This document shows positions 47,341 to 57,278 of a DNA stretch of 64,000 nucleotides, piece by piece. The notes beneath the pieces were generated by a model, which saw only the letters and a list, made by a program, of their open reading frames with translations, had not been told where the DNA came from and did no database searches. How positions within the stretch are numbered: the first letter of the stretch is position 1; each line of letters begins with the position of its first letter. Source of the DNA: VAZQ01 sp963816745 (lineage in GTDB: Bacteria > Pseudomonadota > Alphaproteobacteria > Rhizobiales > Xanthobacteraceae); assembly GCA_963816745.1 (NCBI GenBank), contig CAWFLQ010000005.1, forward strand, positions 62,001 through 126,000. The letters are read 5' to 3'. Both the position numbers and the translations under genes were made by a program.

Positions 47341-48433
47341 TCGCCGGGACGCTCTCGCGATATTTCGGAATGCGCTTCCTCACCGCGGTGCTCGCGGTGT
47401 TCGCGGGCACTCTGGCGCTGATCGCGATGATCGATTTCCTCGAGCTGCTGCGGCGCACCGGCGACCTCAAGGACGTCTCGGCTTTCTTCGTCGCCAAGAT
47501 CACGTTCTATCCGCGTGCCGTTCATCACCGAGCGCGTGATGCCGTTCGCCGTGCTGGTCGGCGCCATGTTCTGCTACCTGAACCTGTCGCGCCGCCTGGA
47601 GCTCGTGGTCGCGCGCGCCGCCGGCGTCTCGGCCTGGCAGTTCATCGCACCGGCGATCATCATCGCGCTGGCTGCTCGGCGTCGTCGACCACGACCGTCT
47701 ACAATCCGATCTCGGCGACGCTTGCGCGAGCAATCGACGCGCCTCGAAGGCGAGCTGTTCGGCCGCGACAGCGGATTTCGCAATGTCGGCAGCGGGTTCT
47801 GGCTGCGCCAGCGCAGCGAGGACGGCCAGGCGATCATCAATGCCAAGATCGAGCCGCCAGCAGGGCGTCGCAGTTGGGCGGCGTGAGCATTTTCCAGTTC
47901 GACCACGCCGGCCGCTTCCGCGATCGCATCGAGGCCAAGAGCGCGACGCTGGAGCCCGGATATTGGCGGCTGGAGGAGGCCCGCTTCTATGCCAGCGGCG
48001 CCGCGCCGGCGGAGCACGAGACCTTCCGGCTGCAAGACCAACCTGACGCCGCGCGCAGGTCGGCGAAAGCTTCGCGACGCCCGAGACCGTGCCGTTCTGG
48101 CAGCTGTCGTCCTATATCGAGCTCGCCGAGAACGCCGGCCTGGCCGCCGCCGGCTATCGCCTGCAGTATTATCAGCTGCTGGCGCAGCCCTTCTACCTCG
48201 TCGCCATGGTGCTGCTCGCCGCCTCCGTCAGCCTGCGCTTCTTCCGCTTCGGCGGCGTGCAGAAGATCGTGCTGGGCGGCATCGGCGCGGGCTTTCTGCT
48301 TTACGTGCTGGCGAAGATCACCGGCGACTTGAGCAAGGCCGGGCTGATGCCGCCCATGGCCGCGGCCGCGTTGCCTCCCGCCATGGGCGGGGTGACCGGT
48401 TTGATCGCGCTGCTCTACCAGGAGGACGGGTGA
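47337..48433 (+). CDS. lptG: LPS export permease LptG, about eight apparent +1 indels
   Basis: Partner of LptF. It begins MIAGTLSRYFGMRFLTAVLA and continues DFLELLRRTGDLKDVSAFFV, PFITERVMPFAVLVGAMFCY, LNLSRRLELVVARAAGVSAW, the periplasmic GSGFWLRQRSEDGQAIINAK, and the closing membrane part YLVAMVLLAASVSLRFFRFG and GAGFLLYVLAKITGDLSKAG. Every frame change is explained by one extra base; removing eight gives 362 residues, the usual length. It overlaps lptF by ATGA and touches lptD by TGATG. Confidence 0.88.
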
Positions 48434-50950
48434 TGACGCCGCCCGCCGCCCTCCCCGCATTGCCGCGTCGTCGCCGCAGCTTGCTGCGGCGCGGTCGTCA
48501 TTGTTGCGGCCGCCGTCGCGCTCGTCGCCGGCTCCGCCGGCGTATCGCCGGTCGCTCGCCCAGATGCTCAGCTTCCCGGCGCGGCCGAAGCCATCCGCGC
48601 GCCGCAAGCGCCGAGCGCGCGCAGGAGCAGATGCTCGTTCGCGCCGAGGAGATCAATTACGACTACACCAACGAGCGCGTCTCGGCCGTCGGCAACGTGC
48701 AGATCTACTATCGGCGACTCGACGCTCGAAGCCGACCGCGTGATCTACGACCAGAAGACCAAGCGTCTGCACGCGCGAAGGCAATGTCCGGCTGACCGCA
48801 GGCGGACGGCACGCGTCACCTACGGCGAGATCATGGATCTGAGCGACGACTTCCGCGACGGTTTCGTCGATTCGCTGCGCGCTCGACGCGCCCGAGCAGA
48901 CCCGCTTCGCCGCCGCGCGCGCCGAGCGCATCGGGCGGCAACTACACGGTCTTCCAGAACGGCGTCTACACCGCCTGCGAGGCCTGCAAGGACGATCCCA
49001 GGAAGCCGCCGAAATGGCAGGTGAAGGCGGCGCGGATCATCCACGATCAGGGCGAGAAGATGATGTATTTCGAGGACGCCCGCCTCGAGTTCTTCGGCGT
49101 GCCGCTCGCCTATCTTGCCGTACTTCTCGGCGCCCGATCCGACGGTCAAGCGCAAGACCGGCGTGCTGATCCCGACCTATCAGCACGAGCACCGTCTACG
49201 GCGTCGCGGTCACGGTCCCCTACTACTGGGCGCTGGCGCCCAACTACGATTTCACCTTCACGCCGACGATCACGACCCGGCAGGGTCCGCTGCTGCAGGG
49301 CGAGTGGCGCCATCGGCTGGTGAACGGCTCCTACACGATCCGCGCCTCCGGCATCTTCCAGCTCGACAAGGATGTCTTCGTCCAGAACGGCGTCGCGACG
49401 CCGGGCTATCGCGATTGGCGCGGCAGCCTGGAAACGTCGGGCCAGTTCAATCTCTCGGACAAATGGATCTGGGGCTGGGACGGCACCCTGCTCTCCGACA
49501 AGACCTACTATGCAGGACTACGGCCTCTACAAAGTCGTACAGTCCGCCAACCTGCTGCAAGTCGACGCCGGACTACGCCTTGTCCCAGCTCTACCTCACG
49601 GGACGCGGCGACCGCAGCTACTTCGACGTGCGCACGCATGTACTTCTACGGCTTCTCGCTGGCCGACGACCAGAAGCAGATCCCGATCATCCATCCGGTG
49701 ATCGACCACGACTACGTCTTCAAGTCCCCGATCTTCGGCGGCGAGCTCGGCTTCCGCAACAATCTGACCAGCCTGTCCCGCGACAGCGCCAATTTCGATC
49801 CGATCTCGCAGGCCGCCATCAATGGCAGCCTGTGCGCCCCGACGACCGCCGATCCCGCCGTCAAGAACACCAACAATTGCCTGCTGCGCGGCGTCCCCGG
49901 CAACTACACGCGCGCTTCCACCGAATGCGACCTGGCGGCGCACCATCATCGACCCGTTCGGCCAGATGTTCACGCCGTTCGTGACCATGCGCGCCGACGT
50001 CGCGGACATGACCGTCACGGACCAGACCGGGCGTGTCCAACTACATCAATGTCGGCCAGACCGATGTCGGACGCGTCATGCCGACTGCCGGCGTCGAATA
50101 TCGCTATCCGCTCATCAGCGTGCAGTCCTGGGGCACGCAGACGATCGAGCCGATCGCCCAGCTCGTCGTCCGCCCGAACGAGACCAATGTCGGCTCGTTC
50201 CCCAACGAGGATGCGCAAAGCCTGATCTTCGACGACTTCGAACCTGTTCAAGGTGCAACAAGTTCTCCGGCTGGGACCGCGTCGAAGGCGGCGGCCGGCG
50301 CGAATGTCGGCGTGCAATACACCGCCCAGTTCAATCGCGGCGGCAACGTCAACATCCTGTTCGGACAGTCCTATCAGCTGTTCGGGCAGAACTCCTTCGC
50401 GCTTGGCGGCACCGACCAATACCGGCCTCGACAGCGGTCTCGACACGGCGCAGCTCCGACTACGTGGCGCGCGCGTCGTACCAGCCGAACTCGACCTTCA
50501 CCTTCACGTCGCGCTTCCGCTTCGACGAGAACGACTTCACGCTGCAGCGCACCGAGCTCGAGACCACCGCCAACTTCGGCCGCTGGACCACCTCGGTGAT
50601 GTACGGCAACTACGCCGCCCAGCCCGCGCTCGGCTTCCTCGACCGCCGCGAGGGCATCCTCGGCAGCGCCCGGCTGAAGGTGAACCCGAACTGGGTCCTG
50701 CTCGGAGCGGCGCGATACGACCTGCAGGCCCACCAGGTCAGCCAGACCCAGATCGGCGTCGGCTACATCGACGACTGCCTCATCTTGGCCCTGAATTACA
50801 TTACAGATTATGCTTATAGTGGCAGCGTATCGGTCAACCATACCGTATATGATGCAGGTCAGCTTGCGCACGCTTGGCGGAAATACGAGCAATGGGGGCG
50901 CCTCCGCCTCCGCCTCGGGGTACAATGCCGGAGCATTCGGTCAGCGATAG
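48433..50950 (+). CDS. lptD: LPS assembly outer-membrane protein LptD, about twenty-one apparent indels
   Basis: LptD inserts LPS into the outer membrane. After an N-terminal hydrophobic segment come the OstA-type repeats (MLVRAEEINYDYTNERVSAV, IYDQKTKRLHA) and the barrel with LEFFGVPLAYLPYFSAPDPT, KRKTGVLIPTY, RASGIFQLDKDVF and GVEYRYPLISVQS, a near-invariant family block, ending SVNHTVMMQVSLRTLGG ... AFGQR. I count twenty +1 and one -1 changes. Correction yields about 832 residues in one frame, normal for the family. With lptFG it completes the transport chain apart from the ATPase and bridge genes. Confidence 0.88.
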
Positions 50951-51074
50951 CCGCGCGAATAGAATCGCGGCAGCAGTGTGGAGATTGCCGCACCGGCCGG
51001 AGCACGACGCAAGCCGCCATTGTTAGGAGCGACGCTGCGAGCAGGCGACGCGGCAAGAAGCGGACGGAACGACG

Positions 51075-52024
51075 ATGTTCGACAGGATCACGACACACAG
51101 CAGGCTATTGGCGGCCGAATCCTTGGCGGCGACCATGCTCGCCCTCGCGGCGGCCGCACCGGCGACCACCGCGCGCGCGCAGCTGGTCGTCGTCCTCGTC
51201 AACGGCGAGCCCGATCACCGCGCTCGACATCGAGCAGCGCAGCAAGCTCACGCAGATGTCGACCCACAAGACCCCTCCCCGCCAGGAGGTCATCGACGAG
51301 CTGATCAACGAGAAGCTCAAGGTGCGCGAGGCCAAGAAATGGGGGCTGGAAGTCACCGACGTCGGAGGTCGACCAGGCTTACGCCACGATGGCGAGCCGC
51401 ATGCGGCTCTCGTCGCGACCAGTTGACCCAGCAGCTCGGCGAAGTCGGGCGTCAACCCCGGCACGCTCAAGCATCGCATCAGGGCCGACATCGCCTGGCC
51501 GCAACTCGTGCGCGGGCGCTATCGGCGCGGCCTGCAGATCGGCGAAAAGGACATTCTCCAGACAATGGAATCGAAGTCCGACGATACCGTCGGCTATGAC
51601 TACACCTTGCGGCCGATCCTGTTCCTGGTCCCGACCGGATCGTCGGAATCGTTCGTCGATGGACGCAAGCGCGAGGCCGAGGCCCTGCGCGGCCGCTTCC
51701 AGGGCTGCGACGAGGGCATCGTCTTCGCCCGCGCGCTCAAGGACGTGGCGGTGCGCGACCAGGTGATCCGCAGCTCCGCCGACATTCCGGCGGAGCTGCG
51801 CAAGGTGCTCGACGGCATCGAGGTCGGCCGGCTGACCTCGCCCGAGGTGACCAAGTTCGGCGTCGAGATGTTCGCGATCTGCGGCAAGAAGGAATCGGCG
51901 GCCGACAACACGCCTGGCAAGCGCCAGGCCCGCGAAAGTATCGCAGCCGAGCGCTTCGAGCAGGAATCGAAGCAATATCTGCAGGAGCTGCGTCGCAGCG
52001 CGATGCTCGAATACAGGCAAGTAG
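51075..52024 (+). CDS. surA: Periplasmic chaperone SurA-like, five apparent +1 indels
   Basis: SurA escorts outer-membrane proteins such as LptD through the periplasm. The N-terminus MFDRITTHSRLLAAESLAAT leads into a signal sequence ending near ARAQ, then VVVLVNGEPITALDIEQRSKL and TPPRQEVIDELINEKLKVRE, the SurA_N domain. After it comes the region with YTLRPILFLVP and VARALKDVAV-like sequence that would correspond to a degenerate PpiC domain. Five extra bases (near 51209, 51365, 51412, 51435 and 52019) are removed to give 314 residues. It follows lptD, the conserved order. Confidence 0.87.
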
Positions 52025-52030
52025 GCGTCG

Positions 52031-53067
52031 ATGCCACGGCCTTTGGCGCTGACGCTCGGCGAGCCGGCCGGGATCGGACCCGACATCACGATCGCCGCCT
52101 GGCGCCGGCGCGCCGAGCTCGACCTCCCGCCCTTCTATCTCCTCGCCGATCCGAAATTCGTCGCGCGACGTGCGCGAGCAGATCGGCGCCCGACCTGCGC
52201 ATCGCGGTGGTCGAACCGGCGGCCGCATCGGCGGCTTTCAAGACCGCGCTGCCCGTCGTCGATATCGGCGTGCCGGTCAGCGCCGAGCCCGGCAGCCCCG
52301 ACCGACTCGAGCGCGCCGGCGGCGCTCGCCGCCATCCGTCGCGCGGTCGCCGACGTGGGCGCCGGCGCGGCGAGCGCGATCGTCACCAACCCGGTCGCCA
52401 AGAACGTGCTCTATCGCTCGGGCTTCGCCGAGCCCGGACACACCGAATATCTCGCCAAGCTGGCCGAAGAATCGACCGGCGTCGCGCTGCACACCCGGTG
52501 ATGATGCTGTGGTCGCCCGAGCTCGCGGTCGTACCGGTCACCATCCACCTGCCGCTGAAGGACGTCGTCGACCAGGCTCACCGGCGATCTGATGGTCGAG
52601 ACCGGCCGCATCGTGGCGCGCGATCTGCGCGACCGCTTCGGCATCGCGCAGTCCGCGGCTCGCCGTCGCCGGCCTCAATCCGCACGCCGGCGAGGATGGC
52701 GCGCTCGGCGAGGAGGACCTCACCGTGGTGCGGCCGGCGGTCGAGCGTCTCGTGGCCGAGGGCATCGACGCCCGCGGCCCGCTGCCCGCCGATACGCATG
52801 TTCCACCAGGCGGCGCGCGCGAGCTACGACGTCGCGCTCGCGATGTACCACGACCAGGCGCTGATCCCGATCAAGACGCTGGCGTTCGATCATGCGGTCA
52901 ACGTCACGCTCGGCCTGCCGTTCGTGCGCACCTCGCCCGATCACGGCACCGCCTTCGACATCGCCGGCACCGGCCGCGCCGATCCGAGCAGCCTGATCGC
53001 CGCGCTGGCGCTGGCGGCACGACTCTCGGCGCGGACCGACGCGACTCAGCTTGCGCGCCGCGCATGA
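52031..53067 (+). CDS. pdxA: 4-hydroxythreonine-4-phosphate dehydrogenase, seven apparent indels
   Basis: PdxA oxidises 4-phosphohydroxy-threonine in pyridoxal phosphate synthesis. Seen in order: LALTLGEPAGIGPDITIAAW, AIVTNPVAKNVLYRSGFAEP, GHTEYLAKLAEES, VMMLWSPELAVVPVTIHLPL, GLNPHAGEDGALGEED and the metal-site block YHDQALIPIKTLAFDHAVNV followed by FVRTSPDHGTAFDIAG. Six +1 and one -1 changes connect them. The corrected length is 343 residues. It starts 6 bases after surA and its TGA overlaps the rsmA ATG. Confidence 0.9.
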
Positions 53068-53917
53068 GCGCCGTCGACGACCTTCCGCCGCTGCGCGAGG
53101 TTATCCGCCGCCACGGTCTGCAGCGCCAAGAAGTCGCTCGGCCAGAATTTCCTGCTCGATCTCAACCTCACGGCGCGCATCGCACGCGCGGCCGGTCCGC
53201 TCGACGGCGTGGACGTGGTCGAGATCGGGCCCGGGCCGGGCGGGCTCACCCGCGCGCTGCTCGCCGCCGGCGCCCGCCGCGTGATCGCGGTCGAGCGCGA
53301 CGAGCGCGCCCTCGCCGCACTCGCCGAGATCGCCGCAGCGCTATCCCGGCCGCCTCGAGATCGTGCCGGCCGACGCCCTCGATTTCGATCCGCGCCCCCG
53401 CATCGCCGACGCGCCCGGCGCGCATCGTCGCCAACCTGCCCTACAACATCGCCACCGCGCTGCTCGTCACTTGGCTCACGCTCGAGCCGTGGCCGCCCTG
53501 GTACGACCGCCTGGTGCTGATGTTCCAGCGCGAGGTCGCCGAGCGCATCGTCGCCGCGCCCGGCTCCAAGAGCTACGGACGCCTGTCGGTGCTCGCCGGC
53601 TGGCGCAGCGAGGCGCGCATCCTGTTCGACGTCGCCGCCAGCGCCTTCGTGCCGCCGCCCAAGGTGACGTCGTCCCTGGTCGAGCTGATCGCCGCGCGAG
53701 CACCCGCTCGCCTGCGACCGCGGCACGCTCGAACGCGTCACCGAGGCCGCCTTCGGCCAGCGCCGCAAGATGCTGCGCCAGAGCCTGAAATCGCTCGGCA
53801 CCGATCCGCTGCCGCTGCTCGCCGCGCGCCGGGATCGAGCCGACCGACGCGCGCCGAGGATATTCCGTCGAGGGCTTCGTCGCGCTCGCGCGCGCACTCG
53901 CCACGACAAACGAGTAG
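53064..53917 (+). CDS. rsmA: 16S rRNA (adenine1518-N6/adenine1519-N6)-dimethyltransferase, five apparent +1 indels
   Basis: RsmA (KsgA) dimethylates two adjacent adenines near the 3' end of 16S rRNA. Diagnostic parts are LGQNFLLDLNLTARIA, VVEIGPGPGGLTRALLAAGA, VIAVERDERALAAL, the catalytic IVANLPYNIATALLVTWL and VPPPKVTSSLVEL, then QRRKMLRQSLKSLG. Five extra bases are removed to give 282 residues, ending SVEGFVALARALATTNE. The pdxA-rsmA overlap is the common arrangement. Confidence 0.92.
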
Positions 53918-53926
53918 GATGGAGGC

Positions 53927-54990
53927 ATGACCAAGCTCCGCCGCCAATCGCTCACGGCCTACGGCGCGCCGCTGTGCGAGACCATCGTCGCCTGTCCGCA
54001 GCCCACGGCACCGAGGTCCTGGTACGCATTCATCGCTGCGGCGTCTGCCACTCGGACCTGCACATGCAGGACGGCTACTTCCTGCTGGGCGACGACAAGA
54101 AGCTCGACGTCCGCGCCGGCCGCGCCTTGCCGTTCACCCTCGGCCACGAGATTGCGGGCGTCGTCGAGCGCGCCGGCGAGGCTGTCGAAGGCGCAAAGCC
54201 CGGCGACGCGGTCGCGGTCTATCCCTGGATCGGTTGCGGCGATTGTCCGGCCTGCCGCCGCGGCGATGAAAACATCTGTGCCGCGCCGCGCCATCTCGGC
54301 ATCACTGTCGACGGCGGCTTTGCGTCCCACGTGCTGGTGCCGCATCCGCGCTACCTCATCGACTACGCGCCGCTGCCCGCCTCGTTCGCGGCGACGCTGA
54401 TGTGCTCCGGCCTCACCGCCTATGCGGCGCTCGAGCGACTCGAGGCGCAGGCCGCGCTCGGTCCGCTACTGCTCGTCGGCATGGGCGGCGTCGGCATGAT
54501 GGGGCTGGCGCTGGCGTGCGCGATGTTCGCGCACGCGCCGCTCGTTGCCGACGTCGACGGCGAGAAGCGCGCCGCGGCACTCGCGGCCGGCGCCGCGGCG
54601 GCCTTCGACCCGAGCGACGCCGGCGCGCGCAAGACACTGCTCGCGGCGACCGGCGGCGGCGTCTACGGCGCCTGCGATTTCGTCGGCTCGGACCGTTCGC
54701 TCGCGTTCGCGACCGGGGCGCTCGCCAAGGGCGGCAAGGTCCTCGTGACGGGACTGTTCGGCGGAACCTTCACGATGCCGGTCGCAATGTTCGCGCTGAA
54801 GGCGATTGCGATCGAGGGCATCCAGACCGGGACGCTCGCCGAGGCGCGCTCGCTCGTGGCGCTGGCGCGCAGCCGCGGGCTGCGCGCGCCGCCGATCGCG
54901 GAGCGTCCGTTCGGCGAGGCTCAGGCGGCGCTCGACGCTTTACGCGGCGGCCGTGTCGTGGGGCGCACAGTGCTCACAGCCGGGCCATAA
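53927..54990 (+). CDS. Zinc-dependent alcohol dehydrogenase, one apparent -1 indel
   Basis: A medium-chain dehydrogenase of about 355 residues. Catalytic zinc ligands are in RCGVCHSDLHMQD and LGHEIAGVVERAG. The structural zinc site is the four-cysteine block CGDCPACRRGDENIC. The Rossmann loop is LLVGMGGVGMMGLALA. The frame loses one base near 54002 (CAGCCCACGG) between the start MTKLRRQSLTAYGAPLCET and HGTEVLVRIHRCGVCHSD. It lies 9 bases after rsmA. The preferred alcohol is unknown. Confidence 0.88.
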
Positions 54991-55049
54991 CTAGCTGAAA
55001 GTACGTATTTATTCTGCTAATTACCGCGCCCGAATCGCCCTGAAGAACA

Positions 55050-55078
55050 GTTAAGAGATGGTTGAGGGATACTATAGT
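55050..55078 (+). promoter_or_regulatory. Possible promoter of the small secreted protein gene
   Basis: In an AT-rich stretch, a TATAGT hexamer at 55073-55078 is preceded after 16 bases by TTAAGA at 55051-55056, and the ATG follows 59 bases later. Both hexamers depart from consensus, so this is tentative. Confidence 0.3.
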
Positions 55079-55137
55079 TAACGGATTGTTAGCGTTTCCG
55101 GGCGCAGCCTTCGTCCCCGCAGAAATGGAGCGGGGTC

Positions 55138-55467
55138 ATGAACTTGTCACGCAAATCGGTAACGCGTGTCACGCTTTCGGCCATCCTCGTAGCGGCGACG
55201 CTGTCGCTTGCCGGCGCGCATGGTCCGGCGGAATGGATCCAGCGCGGCGGGTATCGCAATGCCGCCGGCGAACTGTGTTGCGGCGACCGCGATTGCTTCG
55301 AGATTTCCGGGGACGACGTATCCATCACCGGCAGCGGCTATTTCGTCCGGAGCATCCGCGAGACGGTACCGTTCAGCGAGGCCCTGCCCTCTCCCGACGG
55401 TCACTACTGGCGCTGCCAATGGGGCGGCATGCGCAAGTGCTTCTTCGCGCCCCCGCCGAGCATCTGA
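55138..55467 (+). CDS. Small secreted cysteine-rich protein
   Basis: A 109-residue protein with an N-terminal signal sequence (VTRVTLSAILVAATLSLAGA, cleavage near AGAHG). The mature part of about 80 residues contains five cysteines in CCGDRDC, WRCQW and KCFF, and the block GGYRNAAGELCCGDRDCFEI. Similar short proteins occur in many Hyphomicrobiales without a known function. A periplasmic location is expected. Confidence 0.75.
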   Translation: MNLSRKSVTRVTLSAILVAATLSLAGAHGPAEWIQRGGYRNAAGELCCGDRDCFEISGDDVSITGSGYFVRSIRETVPFSEALPSPDGHYWRCQWGGMRKCFFAPPPSI

Positions 55468-55477
55468 CGACGCGGCG

Positions 55478-55623
55478 GTAGGTTGGGTCGAGTTCTTCAC
55501 GAGACCCAACAATCGCGAGTTGCGCGTTGGGTCTCGCCATAGCCCGCCATGAGCGCGTTTACGCGCGTCTTCGACGCGCTATGGACGGGCGTAGACGCCC
55601 TTATGGCGCTCGACCCAACCTAC
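55478..55623. repeat. MITE-like palindromic repeat of 146 bp (GTAGGTTGGGTCGAG family)
   Basis: Terminal inverted repeats GTAGGTTGGGTCGAG/CTCGACCCAACCTAC (15 bp, perfect). Internal hairpins are GAGACCCAAC/GTTGGGTCTC (55501-55510 with 55526-55535) and GGGCG/CGCCC at 55587-55600. Its size and multi-hairpin plan mirror the element at 40487-40635. It fills the gap between two convergent genes, ending 6 bases from the gmk stop. Confidence 0.87.
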
Positions 55624-55629
55624 GGCGGG

Positions 55630-56287
55630 CTACAGCTCCGCCTGCAGCTTGCGCACGAAGGCGGTCAGGCCGGTCTGCCGCTCGCGCTTGAGGCGTTCGG
55701 CCGCGAGGATCGATCGCACCTCGGCAAAGGCGCGATCGACATCACTGTTGATCACGACGTAGTCGTACTCCGCCCAATGGCTCATCTCGTCCGCGGCCTT
55801 GGCCATGCGGGCGTGGATCACCTCGTCGGAATCCTGCGCCCGTGATGCGCAGCCGCCGCTCGAGGTCCGGGATCGAGGGCGGCAGCACGAAGATGCTGAC
55901 GAGATCGCGGTCGGCCTTCTCGCGCAGCTGCTGCGTGCCCTGCCAGTCGATGTCGAACAGGACGTCGCGTCCCTGCGACAGCGCCGCCTCCACCGGCGCG
56001 CGCGGCGTGCCGTAGCGATTGCCGAACACTTGCGCCCATTCGAGCAGCTCGCCCTTCTTGACCATGGCGTCGAAGCGCGCCGCGTCGATGAAATGGTAGT
56101 CGCGGCCGTCGACCTCGCCCGGCCGCTGCTTGCGCGTCGTCACCGAGACCGAGAGCTCGACCGTGCGGTCGGCGTCGAGCAGCTTGCGCGACAGCGTGGT
56201 CTTGCCGGCACCCGAGGGCGAGGAGAGCACCAGCATGAGCCCGCGGCGGGCAATGGCATCGCTTTGTGGGGGAGCGCCACTCGCCAT
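55630..56287 (-). CDS. gmk: Guanylate kinase, one apparent +1 indel
   Basis: Gmk phosphorylates GMP to GDP. The P-loop is LVLSSPSGAGKTTLSRKLL; SVSVTTRKQRPGEVDGRDYH binds GMP; DVLFDIDWQGTQQL and IFVLPPSIPDLERRL follow. One extra base near 55842 breaks the frame, after which RAQDSDEVIHARMAKAADEM and WAEYDYVVINSDVDRAF complete the protein at 218 residues. It begins 4 bases after the yicC stop. Confidence 0.94.
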
Positions 56288-56291
56288 CGGC

Positions 56292-57183
56292 TCATTCCAG
56301 ATTCTGCACCTGCTCGCGGAACTGCTCGACCACGGTCTTGAGCTCCAGCCCGATATTGGTCAGCTCCACGTCGTTCGACTTCGAGCACAGCGTGTTGGCT
56401 TCGCGGTTGAATTCCTGCGCCAGGAAATCGAGCCGGCGACCGATCGCGCCGCCGTCGGCGATCAGACGCTGCGCCTGCGCGACGTGCGAGACAAGCCGAT
56501 CGAGCTCCTCGCGGATGTCGGCCTTGCTCGCGATCAGGATCGCCTCCTGGTGCAGTCGGTCGGGATCGAAGCCGGTTGGACGCGTCGAGCAGCATCGCAA
56601 CCTGCTCGGCGATGCGCGCCTTGATCGCTTCGGCGCGACGGCCGGGCGCGGCGTCCGCGCGCGCGGCGAGCGCCGCGATCTCTGTCACGCGCTGCGTCAG
56701 GATCTGGCCCAGCGCCTCGCCCTCGCGCGCGCGCATGGCGACAAGCTCCGCCACCGTCGTGCTGGAAGCCGGCGATCACCGCGGCTTCGGCGGCGCGCCG
56801 ATCCTCCTCGCTCTCGTCCTCGTCGAGGACCTCGATCACGCCCTTGAGCGAGAGAATGCCGTCGAGGCGCGGCTCGGCCGCTTCGCACCCGCCCGGCGAG
56901 CGCCTTGACGGTCGCGAGCACGGCGTTGAGCACCGGCTCGTTCACCCGCACGATCGGCGCGACGCCCTTGCGTTCGGCGGTGAGCGTCCCATAGACGTTG
57001 CCACGCGCCAGCACTTGCGCCGCGCTGGCTGCGCACGGGCCCCTCGACCGCGTCCCAGCCCGCAGGCAGCCGCAGCCGCAGGTCGAGACCCTTGGCGTTG
57101 ACGGATTTGAGCTCCCAGGACCAGCTATAGGCGCCGCTCACGCCGTGGCCACGCGCGAAGCCGGTCATGCTCGAGAGCGCCAT
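56292..57183 (-). CDS. yicC: YicC family protein (RNase-like), four apparent +1 indels
   Basis: The protein begins MALSSMTGFARGHGVSGAYS and WELKSVNAKGLDLRLRLP, the invariant YicC start, and ends DIREELDRLVSHVAQAQRLI, GRRLDFLAQEFNREANTLCS, KSNDVELTNIGLELKTVVEQ, the DUF1732 C-terminal domain. The middle (VYGTLTAERKGVAPIVRVNE, VIEVLDEDESEEDRRAAEAA) is recovered after removing four extra bases, for about 295 residues. YicC proteins are endoribonucleases in the few studied cases. Position between mltG and gmk is conserved. Confidence 0.92.
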
Positions 57184-57278
57184 AAACCCGCGTGCTCCAA
57201 GAAGAATCCCGGATGATGGAATCGGCCGCGACCTTATAGCGGTTTTGCGGTCACAAGGGGAAACCGTCGCGGCGCGGC

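Noticed and set aside
43770..53990. Pseudogenisation of the LPS-export and neighbouring genes
   Set aside because: Indels are nearly all +1, spread evenly through essential genes, and leave no stop codons or lesions other than the frame changes. Corrected lengths are exact family lengths. Consensus error is the simpler explanation.
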